Shown piece by piece: positions 50,245 through 60,906 of a DNA stretch of 60,906 bases. The DNA lies in assembly GCA_039196715.1 (NCBI GenBank), contig JBCCUP010000023.1, positions 1-60,906 on the forward strand, in the 5' to 3' direction. The first letter of the stretch is position 1, and every line of letters begins with the position of its first letter. Origin of the DNA: Pseudomonadota bacterium. GTDB lineage: Bacteria; Pseudomonadota; Gammaproteobacteria; CALCKW01. The notes beneath the pieces are model-generated. The model had not been told where the DNA came from. It worked only from the letters and a program-made list of their open reading frames with translations, and made no database searches. The position numbers and the translations under genes are program-made.

Positions 50245-51995
50245 GGTGTGTCGGCGGCGTCCAGCGGCAGCCGCAGGGCGAATCGGGTGGTGTGCTCGGG
50301 GGTGCGCTCGTGTGACAGACGGCCGTGGTGATGAAAAGCGATCTGGCGCGCCAGGGCCAGCCCGAGTCCGAGCCCTCGGGTGTTGTCCTGGCCTTGCACG
50401 AAGGGTTCGAACAGCGCGTCGGAGAGGTCCGCGCCCACGCCGGGCCCGTTGTCCTCCACTGCCAGTTCAACCCAGCCGTCGGTCACGGTCGCAGTCAGCG
50501 TGACGCAGGGGGCGGCGGTGTCGGCGACAGCCGTCTCGGCGTTGTGCAGCAGGTTCAGCAGGGCTTGTTGCAGCAGCACCGGGTTGCCGTTGACGCGCTG
50601 GACCCCGACGTCGCCGTGCGTGCTGACGAGATCGGCCACGGGGGATTGCTCTCGGCGCAGCGTGTCCACCACGTCAGCGACCAGGTCGGTCACGCCGATC
50701 TCGGTGAACCGGGTGTCACCCGGCCGCGCCAGCGTGCGCAGCGCCGTCACCACTCGGCTGATGCGCTTCGTCGTGCGCTCGCAATCGCGCACAGTGCGCA
50801 CCATTTCGTCGTGGTTGCCGCCCGGCTTGTCGAGCAGGGTGTGCAGGCTTGCCAGGTTCAACCGCAGGCTCGCCAGCGGCTGATTGACCTCGTGGTTGAT
50901 CGCGCTCGACATGCGGCCCAGTGCGGCCAGGTTGGAGTTTTCGATCAGGGCGCGCTGCGCGCGCTCGAGCTCACGGGATTGCGCCTCGACCTGTTGGGTC
51001 AGGTAGCGGGCATGGTGCTGCTCGGCATTGGCCAGGTTGCGTTGGCGCCACCAGTCGCGCATGAGCAGCAACAGCAGGCTGAGCAGCGCCATCACGCTGA
51101 TGAAATCGCGCACGACGGAGCCGAGTACGTGCTGCTGAGCCTGCAGGACGCCCACCCGCCAGTCCTCGGTTTCCAACTGTGCGCTGGCGGCAAAATACCG
51201 GTTGCCGCGCCAGTTCGCACGGCCGGCCTGCCAGTGTACGTCGGGCTCGGCCTGCGTTGTGATCGGGTAGTGTCGAACCTGCTGCAGGGTGCGCACGGCG
51301 TCGGTGGAGAGCGATCGTGTGGTGCGGTAGAGCAGGGCGGGGTCGCTCGCGAGGATGGTGATGCCGGCATCGTCGACGAGCACGGTGTCCTCGGCACGCG
51401 CCGACCAGATGTCGGCAAGGTGTGACAGCGACAGTTTGAACACCAGTGCCCCGATCACGCGGCTGCCGCCGAGCACGGGCTGGCTGACGAAGTAGCCCGG
51501 CTCGCCGGTGGTGGCGCCAACCGCGTACTGGGTGCCGCGCCGGCCCGCCATCGCGTCGGCAAAGTACGGCCTGAACCCGTAGTTGCGCCCGATGAAGCTG
51601 TGCGGTGTCGCGTGGTTGCTCGAGGCGACCGTGAGGCCGCTCCGGTCCATCAGGAACGCGTGTTCGATGTCGGTCTGCTGCTGGACTCGGCTGAGCAGGG
51701 TGTTGGCCTGGTCGGTGGCCTGCGGCGTCGGCTGCTCCAGTGTGCCCACCAGCCTCGGGTCGCCGGAGAGCACCGTCGGTAGCTCGGCCAGGCGGACCAG
51801 TTGGCTGTCGATCTCACGGGCGTGCAGCGTGGCCAGCGCTTCGAGGTCGATGTGTTGCTGGCGGGCAGCGTAGGCCCACAACGCGGCGGCGACGAGTGCG
51901 GACAGGGCCACCACGAAACCGACCTGGGCTGCGCCGACCCGTGACAACGGGGGCGTGGCGCTGTGACCCGCAGCGCCGAGCGGTGACTCAGACAC
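50241..51995 (-). CDS. DctB-like sensor histidine kinase
   Basis: Inner-membrane kinase of 584 residues from GTG 51995 (a TTG at 52046 would add 17). Two membrane helices (about residues 22-44 and 294-312) enclose a periplasmic double-PAS domain with [15 protein letters not shown] and [11 protein letters not shown], as in the C4-dicarboxylate sensor DctB. Phospho-His is in [19 protein letters not shown]; the ATPase part has [19 protein letters not shown] and [10 protein letters not shown]. It is paired with the DctD-like regulator and the TAXI transporter genes, so it probably controls uptake of an organic acid. Confidence 0.92.
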   Translation of the reverse strand: MSESPLGAAGHSATPPLSRVGAAQVGFVVALSALVAAALWAYAARQQHIDLEALATLHAREIDSQLVRLAELPTVLSGDPRLVGTLEQPTPQATDQANTLLSRVQQQTDIEHAFLMDRSGLTVASSNHATPHSFIGRNYGFRPYFADAMAGRRGTQYAVGATTGEPGYFVSQPVLGGSRVIGALVFKLSLSHLADIWSARAEDTVLVDDAGITILASDPALLYRTTRSLSTDAVRTLQQVRHYPITTQAEPDVHWQAGRANWRGNRYFAASAQLETEDWRVGVLQAQQHVLGSVVRDFISVMALLSLLLLLMRDWWRQRNLANAEQHHARYLTQQVEAQSRELERAQRALIENSNLAALGRMSSAINHEVNQPLASLRLNLASLHTLLDKPGGNHDEMVRTVRDCERTTKRISRVVTALRTLARPGDTRFTEIGVTDLVADVVDTLRREQSPVADLVSTHGDVGVQRVNGNPVLLQQALLNLLHNAETAVADTAAPCVTLTATVTDGWVELAVEDNGPGVGADLSDALFEPFVQGQDNTRGLGLGLALARQIAFHHHGRLSHERTPEHTTRFALRLPLDAADTP

Positions 51996-52114
51996 CAGCC
52001 CGCCGTCGCGTTTGCGCGGGAGCGGGCGACGGCATCGCGAGACCAAGGCTCGCGCACCGTCGCAGCACTGGCGTACAATGGTGGGCTTTTCTGTTACGAC
52101 GCCCGGTGCAGTCC

Positions 52115-53182
52115 ATGAAGAAACTCGCAGTCTTGCCTGGGGACGGTATCGGTCCCGAGATCATGACGCAAACCGTGCGCGTCGTCGACGCGCTCAACGC
52201 GCGTTTCGGCTTGCAACTCGAGACCGCATCGCACGCGTTCGGTGGCGCCGGCTACGACCACGCCGGCACCCCGTTGCCGGACGACACCCTCGAGGCCTGC
52301 CGCGCCGCCGATGCGGTGTTGATGGGCGCAGTCGGTGGCCCGCAATACGACGGGTTGGAGCGTGCGTTGCGCCCCGAGCGCGGACTGCTCGGCCTGCGCT
52401 CCGCGCTCGACATGTTCAGCAACCTGCGGCCGGCGATGCTCTACCCGGAGCTCGCGGACGCGTCGTCGCTGCGGCCCGAGCTGGTGGCCGGGCTCGACAT
52501 TCTCATCGTGCGTGAACTGACCGGCGGCATCTACTTCGGTCACCCGCGGGGCATCGAGGTGCGCGACGGTGTGCGCACGGGCTTCAACACCATGGTGTAC
52601 AACGAAACGGAAATCGAACGCATCGCGCGCTCGGCGTTCGACGTCGCCATGGCACGCGACAAGCGCTTGTGCTCGGTCGACAAGGCCAACGTGCTCGAAG
52701 TGTCCGAGCTGTGGCGCGAGGTCGTGACCCGGGTGGGCGCGGACTACCCGGACGTCGAGCTGTCGCACATGTACGTCGACAACGCAGCCATGCAACTGGT
52801 GCGCGACCCGCGTCAATTCGACGTGATGGTCACTGGCAACCTGTTTGGCGACGTCCTGTCCGACTGCGCTGCCATGCTCACCGGGTCCATCGGTATGTTG
52901 CCCTCGGCCTCGCTGAACAGCGACGGCCGTGGTTTGTACGAGCCTGTCCACGGCTCGGCGCCCGACATCGCCGGTCAGGACATCGCGAACCCGCTCGCGG
53001 CGATCCTGTCGCTGGCAATGGCGTTGCGGTACTCGCTTGGCGAGGCCGACCAGGCCGACCGCGTCGAACGGGCCGTCGGCGCGGTGTTGGCCCAAGGCTT
53101 GCGCACCGCGGACATCGCACGCGGCGCTGACGCTGTTGGAACACAGGCAATGGGAGAGGCTGTGATCGCAGCCCTCGCGTAA
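52115..53182 (+). CDS. leuB: 3-isopropylmalate dehydrogenase
   Basis: NAD-dependent decarboxylating dehydrogenase of leucine synthesis, 355 residues. [85 protein letters not shown] and [24 protein letters not shown] are the family blocks. leuC and leuD are not in the window; asd follows by 41 bp, as in pseudomonads. Divergent from the sensor kinase. Confidence 0.97.
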   Translation: MKKLAVLPGDGIGPEIMTQTVRVVDALNARFGLQLETASHAFGGAGYDHAGTPLPDDTLEACRAADAVLMGAVGGPQYDGLERALRPERGLLGLRSALDMFSNLRPAMLYPELADASSLRPELVAGLDILIVRELTGGIYFGHPRGIEVRDGVRTGFNTMVYNETEIERIARSAFDVAMARDKRLCSVDKANVLEVSELWREVVTRVGADYPDVELSHMYVDNAAMQLVRDPRQFDVMVTGNLFGDVLSDCAAMLTGSIGMLPSASLNSDGRGLYEPVHGSAPDIAGQDIANPLAAILSLAMALRYSLGEADQADRVERAVGAVLAQGLRTADIARGADAVGTQAMGEAVIAALA

Positions 53183-53223
53183 CCGCCGCACAGCGCTGCG
53201 GCTTCACTCTGGATGGGAGACTC

Positions 53224-54333
53224 ATGAAAACTGGATTGGTGGGATGGCGTGGCATGGTGGGTTCCGTGCTCCTCGAGCGCATGCGTGCTGAAAACGACTT
53301 CGCGACCATCACCCCGACCTTTTTCACCACCTCCCAGACCGGCCTGCCGGCCCCCGCCGAGGCCGGGGCCGGGGCGGTCCTGCAGGACGCACACGACCTC
53401 GCGGCGCTGGCCGAGATGGACGTGGTCATTTCCTGCCAGGGCGGCGACTACACCAAGGCCGTGCATGGCCCGCTGCGGGCCACCGGCTGGGACGGCTACT
53501 GGATCGACGCGGCGTCGGCACTGCGCATGAGCGACGACGCGGTCATCGTGCTCGACCCGGTCAACCACGAGGTCATCGATCGGGCACTGAACGGCCAGGT
53601 GCGTGACTTCATCGGCGGAAACTGCACCGTGAGCCTGATGATGATGGCGGTCGGTGGGCTGCTGAACGCCGGCCTGGTCGAGTGGATGTCGGTCATGTCC
53701 TACCAGGCTGCAAGCGGCGGCGGTGCGCGCCACATGCGCGAATTGGTCGCGCAGATGGGCGCCTGCCACGATCTGGTCGCGGATCAGCTGGCCGACCCCG
53801 ACAGCGGCATCTTCGACATCGACCGCGCGCTGACCGAAGGCATGCGCTCGGGTGCGTTGCCGTGTGAGGTGTGGCCGGTGCCGCTCGCGGGCAGTCTGAT
53901 CCCCTGGATCGACACCGATGTCGGCGGCGGACAGAGCCGAGAAGAGTGGAAGGGGCAGGCCGAGACCAACAAGATCCTCGGGCTTGGCTCCGACCCGATT
54001 CCCGTCGACGGCACCTGCGTGCGGATCGGGGCGATGCGTTGCCACAGCCAGGCACTGACCATCAAGCTCACCCGCGACGTCCCGCTGGACGAGATCGAAC
54101 AGCTGATCGCCTCGAGCAACGACTGGGTGCAGGTGGTCGAGAACGGCCGTGATGTCACCACCGAGCGGCTGACACCCACCGCCGTGACCGGCACGCTGGA
54201 CATCGCGGTCGGGCGTCTGCGCAAGCTGTCGCTCGGGCCGCAGTACCTCAACGCCTTCACCGTGGGTGACCAATTGCTCTGGGGTGCGGCGGAGCCGCTG
54301 CGCCGGATGCTGCGTATCCTCGTCGCCCGCTAG
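53224..54333 (+). CDS. asd: Aspartate-semialdehyde dehydrogenase
   Basis: Makes aspartate semialdehyde for Lys, Thr, Met and diaminopimelate synthesis; 369 residues. Rossmann start [20 protein letters not shown], catalytic Cys134 in [17 protein letters not shown], and [18 protein letters not shown] with the acid-base His. Close to the E. coli-type enzyme. A terminator-like hairpin follows. Confidence 0.97.
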   Translation: MKTGLVGWRGMVGSVLLERMRAENDFATITPTFFTTSQTGLPAPAEAGAGAVLQDAHDLAALAEMDVVISCQGGDYTKAVHGPLRATGWDGYWIDAASALRMSDDAVIVLDPVNHEVIDRALNGQVRDFIGGNCTVSLMMMAVGGLLNAGLVEWMSVMSYQAASGGGARHMRELVAQMGACHDLVADQLADPDSGIFDIDRALTEGMRSGALPCEVWPVPLAGSLIPWIDTDVGGGQSREEWKGQAETNKILGLGSDPIPVDGTCVRIGAMRCHSQALTIKLTRDVPLDEIEQLIASSNDWVQVVENGRDVTTERLTPTAVTGTLDIAVGRLRKLSLGPQYLNAFTVGDQLLWGAAEPLRRMLRILVAR

Positions 54334-54359
54334 GGCCGATGCTGCAAGTCGGGTTGCGT

Positions 54360-54382
54360 GCCCCGACCGCACAGGTCGGGGC
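54360..54382 (+). terminator. Hairpin after asd
   Basis: GCCCCGACC (54360-54368) and GGTCGGGGC (54374-54382) form a perfect 9-bp stem with a 5-nt loop, 26 bp past the asd stop. There is no T-run, so termination may be Rho-assisted. Confidence 0.5.
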
Positions 54383-54547
54383 CGACGGTGCCCAGCTGGC
54401 GGCACGTTGTAAATCATTGTCTATCATCAACAGGTAAGAGACCCGGCCGGTGACTGGCGCGTGTGCGCACGCTTGCGCTTACACGGTTGTTGGCGAGGTG
54501 TGCATTCCCAGCCAGGTTGTTCGGTTCACTAACACGGTGCCTGAAAA

Positions 54548-57500
54548 GTGAAAAAGGAATCCTCAAACGTGCGGAGTTTCGCAGGCGCGACTGCCGTGTC
54601 CATGGCCCTTGCGAGCGGTGGCGCGCAGGCACTTGGACTGGGCAGTATTCAGCTCAACTCGTCGTTGAATCAGCCACTGAGTGCCGACATCGAAGTGGTG
54701 ACCGACTCGGCTGAGGAAGCACAGGGTCTGGTCGCAAGACTTGCCTCGCAGGAAGCGTTCATCAAGGCGGGCATCGATCGCCCCTTTCGCCTCACCGAAC
54801 TCGATTTCGAGCTGCGCGAGAGCGATGGGCGCACCGTCATTCACGTCAGCAGTGCACAACCGATCAACGAGCCGTTTCTGAACTTCCTGGTCGAGGTGGG
54901 TTGGGAGCGGGGCAGCCTGGTTCGGGAATACACCGTGTTGCTTGACCCGCCGGTGTTCCTCGCCGAACTCGACGGCAGCGACGCGGTGACGGCAAGTGAA
55001 TCGGGTGGGGCCGACGACCCCAGTCTGCCGCAGCGCATCGAGCGCGCCGAGGCCGGGGTGCTGAGCGAGGACGAGCTCAAGGCCGAACTCGAAGCCGTCA
55101 ATGCGGTGATCGAACTCGACGAGACCGCCGACACCGACGGCGCTCAGATCGTCGAGCTCGAGGAAGTCGGCGACTTGCTGGTGGCAGCCCCGGCCCCGGC
55201 GCCAGCCGACACCGTGGCGGCTGTCGAGGCGTCGACCGACGGGGCCGAGTCCGCGGTGGTGACACCCGTCGCCGAGTCGGAAGGCAACAGTCAGCAGTAC
55301 ACCGAAACCATTCTCGAGGACATCGATTCGGTTGTCGCCGAGCTCGATCAACTCTTCGAACAGTCGCAGGGGGCGGGTGCGGCTGCGCCGTCGCAGCCGG
55401 ACACGGTTGTGGTTGCCACACCCGAACCGACACCTGCGCCCACCACAGCGGCGCCGTCATCGTCCCCGACGGCTTCCGAGGTGGGACCGGTACGAAACGG
55501 CCAGACGCTCTGGAGCCTCGCCAAGGCGAACCTGCCCGCTGGCGCCACCATCGAACAGACCATGGTGGCCATGCTGCGCGCCAACCCGGCGGCCTTTGAC
55601 GGTGACAACGTCAACGCCCTGCGTCGCGGTTCGATCCTGCGCATGCCCGACGCCGACACCGTCCAGGGGATCAGCGAGGCCGAGGCACGTCAGCTGGTCA
55701 ACGCGCAACACACGGCGTGGCGTGCCCTGCGCGGCACTGAGGCGCCGAGCCAGGTCACCGCACGCATCGAGGCCGGTGAGGAAAGCGGGTCGGGAGCCGA
55801 TGCTGCGGCGGCCGACGCTTCGGCAGCCGATGCTGCGGCAGCCGGGTCGGACAGCGAAGCCACTGCCGTGGCGGATCTCGCGGCCAGCGACGACGGGGAC
55901 ACTGCAGCCTCTGACGCCTCAGCGTCGACCGGCGAAGACACTGCGACCGACCTTGCTGCGTCGGCGACAGGCGAAGCCACAGCTGCAGGTGAGGCCACAG
56001 CCGGCGAATCGGCCTCGGACGATGGTTCGCTGTCGATCGTGGCGGGTGAGGCCAGTGACGGCGCCAGCGACGGCACACAGACAGACACCGCCTCGACCGC
56101 GCGCATCGCATCGCTCGAGCAGGAGCTCGCGGTGGCCCTCGAGGACATCGAGAGCGAGCGTCAAAACGCCGAAGAGATGCAGTCCCGGGTCCTCGACCTC
56201 GAGAGCGCAGTCGAGAAGATGAACCGGCTGCTAGAAGTGCGTAACGCTGAACTCGAGCGGTTGCAGAACCTGGGTCAGGCGCAAACCGCCGTCGAGGACG
56301 CTGCCAACGCCCAGATCGACGGGCTGAAGGCCGAGCTCGACGCAGCCAACGAGCAGCTCCAGTCGCTTGTGGCCGACGGCGACCTGCGCCAGGCGGAAGC
56401 CAGCGCTCGGATCACGGCCCTCCAGGCCGAGCTCAGCGCCGCCAAAGCGGCGGCCGAAGCCGAAGTCGCCCGTCTGACGGGCGAGGCGGAAGCGGCGAAG
56501 GCCGCAGCCGACGCTGAGGCGGCAGCCGCGGCCGAAGCAGCCGCAGCTGCAGACGCCGCCCGTGAGGCGCGGTTGGCAGCCGAGGCCAAAGCAGCAGCTG
56601 AGGCCGAAGCGGCTGCTGAAGCCGCTGCCGAGGCCGAGGCATCCGCCGCGGCACGGCTCGAAGCCGAAGCCAAGGCGGCTGCAGAAGCCGAGGCGGCCGC
56701 CGCAGCCGAGGCCGAAGCTCAGCGAGTCGCGGCAGAACAGGCCGAGGCGGCCCGGCTGGTGGCCGAGGCCGACGCGGCGCAGCCCTGGTACGCGCCGTTG
56801 CTCAACCCACGCAACGCTGCGCTGATCGGCGCGGGCTTCGCGGGCCTCTTGTTCCTCTGGTTCCTGTTGGCACGACGAGGGCGCAACCGTGACGAGGATC
56901 CCGAGCTCGCCGATGAGCTGGCCGACACCGTCATGGAGGAGCCGGCCGACGAGCTGGCCGATCAGACGCGCTACGACGCCGATCAGATCGACGACGAGCT
57001 CAGCGCCGACGCCACCACTGACGCGACCGTGGTCGCAGCGGCGGCCGGTGGGCTTGGTGCGGCTGGCGTGGCGGCGGGCTACGCCACTGACGATGCCGAT
57101 GAAACCGTGGTCACTGATGGCCCGGACACGGAAACGTCGGAAGATGAATCGCCGCATGCGGACGTGTTGGCCGAGGCCGACGTCTACCTCTCCTACGGCC
57201 TGGCTGACCGTGCAGAAGAGCTGCTCGATGACGCTATCGACAAGGGCGCGGACGACGAGACACTGCACAACAAACGCCTCGAGGCGCTGTTTTCAAAGCA
57301 GGACGCCGAGACCTTCGCTGCGCGCGCGCAAACCTACAAGGATACCTTCGGTGACGGGACGGCCAACTGGTCGCAAATCGCCGGGTGGGGGGCTGCCCTT
57401 GCGCCCGCCAGCGCCTTGTTTGCAGGCGCGACACCGGACGCGCCTGCGGCGGTCGAGGAGGCGCTCGAGGCCACTGAGGTGGTCGAGGTGGTTGATGAAG

Positions 57501-58222
57501 GTGGTCTCAGCAGTCAGCTCGGTGACGACCTGGGCGACACGGCGCTCAGCACCGGCGATGGCCTGATCAGCGAACTCGAGAGTTTCGAGGAGACCGTTTC
57601 CGCCGATGTCGTGCAGGCGCCTGACCTGGCGTCCGATACGCTGGCGGACATCGCCGCCGGCGGCGAACTGGACAACACAGCCGTGGTGTCCAGCTTTGAG
57701 CAGGACGTCGATCCGCTCGACAGCACGGCCGAGCTGACGTTGGCCGACGACAACCTCGGACCCGGCGGTGCGTCGTCGCTCGAGGGCCTCGAGCTGCCGC
57801 CGTTGAGCGACCTTGACGCCACCGGGGACCTGTCCGACGGCACGCTGGTCGACGGCACGGCGACGGGTGAGTTCGAGCAGGTCCTGGACGCAACGGACGC
57901 AGACGGCACCGAACTGGGCGACCAGACGCTCGACATGGAACGGCTCGAGGCAGAGTTGCTCGAGACTGACCTCAGCGGCGACATCGGTGGCCTCTCGGAC
58001 GAACTGGACTTCGACGCCGCGGGGCTCTCGATCATCGAAGAGGACGAGTCGGCCGACATGACAGCAACCGGTGATGAAGTCGACACAATGCTCGATCTCG
58101 CGCGTGCGTACATTGACATGGGTGACCTCGACAGCGCCGGCAGCACGCTCAAGGAAGTCGTGGCCAGCGGAAACTCGAACCAGGTCGAGGCAGCGCGGGT
58201 GCTGCAAAAGCAGCTTGGCTGA
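54548..58222 (+). CDS. fimV: FimV/HubP-type polar pilus assembly protein
   Basis: A 1224-residue polar hub protein for type IV pili and twitching. GTG start, signal peptide ending near GGAQA-LGLG, then the FimV N-domain (LGSIQLNSSLNQPLSADIEV, PFLNFLVEVGWERGSLVREYTVLLDPP). A LysM-like peptidoglycan segment (VRNGQTLWSLAKANLP) lies near residues 314-368, then an Ala/Asp/Glu-rich region and a coiled coil to residue 755. One TM helix follows (about 758-780), then an acidic cytoplasmic part ending in the FimV C-terminal TPR-like motif MLDLARAYIDMGDLDSAGSTLKEV. It sits between asd and truA as in Pseudomonas. Confidence 0.93.
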   Translation: MKKESSNVRSFAGATAVSMALASGGAQALGLGSIQLNSSLNQPLSADIEVVTDSAEEAQGLVARLASQEAFIKAGIDRPFRLTELDFELRESDGRTVIHVSSAQPINEPFLNFLVEVGWERGSLVREYTVLLDPPVFLAELDGSDAVTASESGGADDPSLPQRIERAEAGVLSEDELKAELEAVNAVIELDETADTDGAQIVELEEVGDLLVAAPAPAPADTVAAVEASTDGAESAVVTPVAESEGNSQQYTETILEDIDSVVAELDQLFEQSQGAGAAAPSQPDTVVVATPEPTPAPTTAAPSSSPTASEVGPVRNGQTLWSLAKANLPAGATIEQTMVAMLRANPAAFDGDNVNALRRGSILRMPDADTVQGISEAEARQLVNAQHTAWRALRGTEAPSQVTARIEAGEESGSGADAAAADASAADAAAAGSDSEATAVADLAASDDGDTAASDASASTGEDTATDLAASATGEATAAGEATAGESASDDGSLSIVAGEASDGASDGTQTDTASTARIASLEQELAVALEDIESERQNAEEMQSRVLDLESAVEKMNRLLEVRNAELERLQNLGQAQTAVEDAANAQIDGLKAELDAANEQLQSLVADGDLRQAEASARITALQAELSAAKAAAEAEVARLTGEAEAAKAAADAEAAAAAEAAAAADAAREARLAAEAKAAAEAEAAAEAAAEAEASAAARLEAEAKAAAEAEAAAAAEAEAQRVAAEQAEAARLVAEADAAQPWYAPLLNPRNAALIGAGFAGLLFLWFLLARRGRNRDEDPELADELADTVMEEPADELADQTRYDADQIDDELSADATTDATVVAAAAGGLGAAGVAAGYATDDADETVVTDGPDTETSEDESPHADVLAEADVYLSYGLADRAEELLDDAIDKGADDETLHNKRLEALFSKQDAETFAARAQTYKDTFGDGTANWSQIAGWGAALAPASALFAGATPDAPAAVEEALEATEVVEVVDEGGLSSQLGDDLGDTALSTGDGLISELESFEETVSADVVQAPDLASDTLADIAAGGELDNTAVVSSFEQDVDPLDSTAELTLADDNLGPGGASSLEGLELPPLSDLDATGDLSDGTLVDGTATGEFEQVLDATDADGTELGDQTLDMERLEAELLETDLSGDIGGLSDELDFDAAGLSIIEEDESADMTATGDEVDTMLDLARAYIDMGDLDSAGSTLKEVVASGNSNQVEAARVLQKQLG

Positions 58223-58238
58223 ACGGGTAGCCGCTCGG

Positions 58239-58265
58239 AAAAGGGCGCCCATGGCGCCCTTTTTT
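58239..58265 (+). terminator. Rho-independent terminator after fimV
   Basis: GGGCGCC (58243-58249), loop CAT, GGCGCCC (58253-58259), then six T, preceded by a run of four A at 58239-58242 that can pair with the T-run. The clearest intrinsic terminator in the window. truA starts 17 bp later, so truA may rely on readthrough or its own promoter in this sequence. Confidence 0.9.
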
Positions 58266-58282
58266 GATGCCGCAGAGGGTCC

Positions 58283-59074
58283 GTGGTGAGGCTGGCGGCC
58301 GCCATCGAGTACAACGGGGCCGGTTTTGCCGGTTGGCAACGCCAGGGACACGCACCCAGTGTCCAGGCGGCACTGGAAGGGGCGCTCTCACGCGTCGCCG
58401 ACACTGCTGTCGAGGTGGTGGCGTCCGGCCGCACCGACGCCGGTGTACACGCGCTCGCACAGGTTGTGCACTTTGACACGACGGTCGCGCGTCCCTCGCA
58501 CGGTTGGCGCATGGGCGCCAACACGCATTTGCCGGACAGTGTCTGCGTGCACTGGATCGACCGGGTGCCCGACGACTTTCACGCGCGCTACGACACTCTC
58601 GACCGCTGCTATCGGTACGTCATTCTGAACCGCGACACGCGACCGGCAGTCGGGGCCGGCGCCGTGACCTGGTTCCGCAAACCGCTCGACGTGGCGCGCA
58701 TGGAGGCCGGCGCTCAGGCGCTGATCGGCGAGCACGATTTCTCGGCCTTTCGCGCCGCCGGCTGCCAGGCCAAGCACGCGCGCCGGAGCCTCGACCGCCT
58801 GACTGTCGCGCGACAGGGCGAGTACGTGGTCGTCGAGGTGGTCGGCAACGCGTTTCTGCATAACATGGTACGCATCATCGTCGGTTGCCTGCTCGATGTG
58901 GGCACCGGTGCGCAAGCCGAGGGCTACCCGGGCGAGCTGCTCGCGTCTCGGGACCGCACCCGGGGCAGTGTGACCGCGGTGCCCGACGGGCTCTACTTCG
59001 TCGGGCCCCGGTACGCCGACGAGATCGGCGTGCCGAGCTGGCGCAAACGCAGCCCTTTTTTGCTGGCGGTGTAA
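58283..59074 (+). CDS. truA: tRNA pseudouridine(38-40) synthase
   Basis: Modifies uridines 38-40 of the tRNA anticodon arm; 263 residues, GTG start (VRLAAAIEYNGAGFAGWQRQ). Catalytic Asp is in SGRTDAGVHALAQVVHF; FRAAGCQAKHARRSL and GNAFLHNMVRIIVG are further family blocks. In the standard fimV-truA-trpF-accD-folC order; the trpF gene follows after 38 bp. Confidence 0.96.
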   Translation: MVRLAAAIEYNGAGFAGWQRQGHAPSVQAALEGALSRVADTAVEVVASGRTDAGVHALAQVVHFDTTVARPSHGWRMGANTHLPDSVCVHWIDRVPDDFHARYDTLDRCYRYVILNRDTRPAVGAGAVTWFRKPLDVARMEAGAQALIGEHDFSAFRAAGCQAKHARRSLDRLTVARQGEYVVVEVVGNAFLHNMVRIIVGCLLDVGTGAQAEGYPGELLASRDRTRGSVTAVPDGLYFVGPRYADEIGVPSWRKRSPFLLAV

Positions 59075-59112
59075 GCGCGCGCAGGCACGGCATCCGATAT
59101 ACTTCGCACCCC

Positions 59113-59774
59113 ATGACCACCAGCCAACCGCGCCGCACCCGGATCAAAGTGTGTGGCTTTACGCGAGCCGACCACGCTGTCGCGGCGGCGGAACTCGGCG
59201 TGGACGCCCTCGGCCTCACCTTCTACCCCAAGAGTCCGCGCGCCGTCGATCTCGGCCAGGCCGAGGCGGTGTGCCGTGCGTTACCGCCCTTTGTCACGGT
59301 GGTCGCGCTGTTTCTGGACGCCGACGCGGCCGAGGTCGACGAGGTACTGCGGTCCCTGCCCGTGTCGCTGCTGCAATTCCACGGCACCGAGAGTCCTGCC
59401 TATTGCAGTCAGTTCGATCGGCCCTACATTCGAGCGGTACCGCGCGATCAGCACGCGACAGCCGCGGCGTTTGAACGCGACTTCCCGGACGCTCGGGGCT
59501 TCCTGTACGACAGTAACGTCGCCGGCCAGGCCGGCGGCCTGGGTGAAACCTTCAACTGGGCAGGTGTTCAGGCCAGTGACGCGCGCCCGCGGATACTCGC
59601 CGGCGGATTGACGCCGGACAACGTGGCCGAGGGCATCCATGCCTTTCGACCGCATGCGGTGGATGTCAGCAGCGGTGTCGAGCGGACCCGCGGCCAGAAG
59701 GACATCGACAAGATCGCGCGTTTTGTTGCGGCCGTCGCCAACGCCGACGCCGCCCACCATTCGGAATCTGGATC

Positions 59775-59778
<4 letters not shown>
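59113..59778 (+). CDS. trpF: Phosphoribosylanthranilate isomerase
   Basis: TIM-barrel enzyme of tryptophan synthesis, 221 residues, single-domain (not fused to trpC). [35 protein letters not shown] contains the catalytic Cys; LLQFHGTES and later [14 protein letters not shown] form the phosphate site and catalytic Asp. trpB and trpA do not follow; accD overlaps the stop by 4 bp. Confidence 0.96.
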
Positions 59779-60677
<899 letters not shown>

Positions 60678-60683
60678 CGCCGC

Positions 60684-60906
60684 ATGGCTCCGCAATCCCT
60701 TGGCGAGTGGCTGAGCTACCTGGAACGCTTGCATCCCACGCCGATGGAGCTCGGACTCGACCGCGTGAGCGCGGTCGCGGTGGCGATGGGGCTCGAGCAC
60801 TTCGCGTGCCCGGTGATCACGGTTGGCGGCACCAACGGCAAAGGGTCGACTGTCAGCTACCTGGACGCGGTGTACCGCGCTGCCGGGTACCGAACGGCCC
60901 TTCAGA
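60684..60906 (+). CDS. folC: Bifunctional folylpolyglutamate/dihydrofolate synthase, N-terminal part (cut by window edge)
   Basis: From ATG 60684 the frame reads MAPQSLGEWLSYLERLHPTP and stays open to the edge (about 74 codons). The P-loop VGGTNGKGSTVSYLDAVYRAAGY is the FolC ATP-binding motif. Six bp after the accD stop, in the conserved accD-folC order. Too short for a full check. Confidence 0.9.
   Translation, partial: MAPQSLGEWLSYLERLHPTPMELGLDRVSAVAVAMGLEHFACPVITVGGTNGKGSTVSYLDAVYRAAGYRTALQ

Noticed and set aside
52094-53191. 365-codon frame antisense to leuB
   Set aside because: Opposite a fully conserved gene; the product is Val/Arg/His-rich without motifs.
56231-57268. 345-codon Gly/Arg/Cys-rich antisense frame in fimV
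   Set aside because: Arises from the alanine-rich repetitive coding of fimV on the other strand.

Overview
This is a GC-rich chromosomal window from what looks like a marine-type gammaproteobacterium. Two gene strings carry the lineage signal. One is suhB<>trmJ / cysE-iscR-iscS / ndk-rlmN-pilF-hisS-yfgM-bamB-der. The other is leuB-asd-fimV-truA-trpF-accD-folC, which is the order familiar from Pseudomonas-like gammaproteobacteria. Codon use is uniformly GC-biased, GTG starts with 4-bp stop/start overlaps are common, and nothing looks like a prophage, IS element, CRISPR array, rRNA or tRNA. I cannot name the genus from sequence alone.

Layout. 1-6571: start of a leftward secreted protein at the edge, a lipoprotein 5'-nucleotidase, a DUF1801 protein, a sulfatase, a DUF2235 hydrolase with C-terminal membrane segments, and a YebE/DUF533 protein. 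6572-11137: fhs with a dyad-rich leader, a second DUF2235 gene cut by one in-frame TAG, and an MscS channel. 11175-16158: a leftward VOC/luciferase-like pair, divergent from a four-gene metal-uptake ABC operon that ends in a pseudoazurin, with a Fur/Zur-like operator between them. 16241-20200: hpaR-hpaB-hpaC (4-hydroxyphenylacetate hydroxylase, C1-reductase type), divergent from a haloacetate-dehalogenase-like hydrolase. 20201-22504: a BigR/SqrR-type ArsR repressor and a second pseudoazurin in a gene-poor stretch. 22505-29259: a leftward run of secreted hydrolase, LytTR response regulator, LytS-like kinase, carotenoid oxygenase, DUF2141 protein and TetA-like exporter.

29461-45543 is mostly core genome: sucCD, two tandem type IV pilins, suhB, trmJ, a methyltransferase, cysE, a shrunken isc locus (iscR, iscS and a cysteine-poor scaffold relic), ndk, rlmN, pilF, hisS, yfgM, bamB and der. 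45660-52046 is accessory: a LemA-like protein, then a TAXI-type TRAP transporter (fused permease and binding protein) beside a DctB-like kinase and a DctD-like regulator that has no AAA+ domain. 52115-60906 returns to core genes: leuB, asd, a 1224-residue fimV, truA, trpF, accD and the start of folC.

The most unusual points are: the ABC-pseudoazurin operon with its operator and a 32-bp perfect palindrome between the binding-protein and permease genes; the isc locus whose IscR has Arg at the first cluster-ligand position and whose scaffold-like partner has lost its cysteines; the DctD-like regulator without its ATPase; the amber-interrupted DUF2235 gene; and a 21-bp perfect inverted repeat inside a 41-bp dyad upstream of fhs. 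Everything here is read by eye; no alignment or database search was run.
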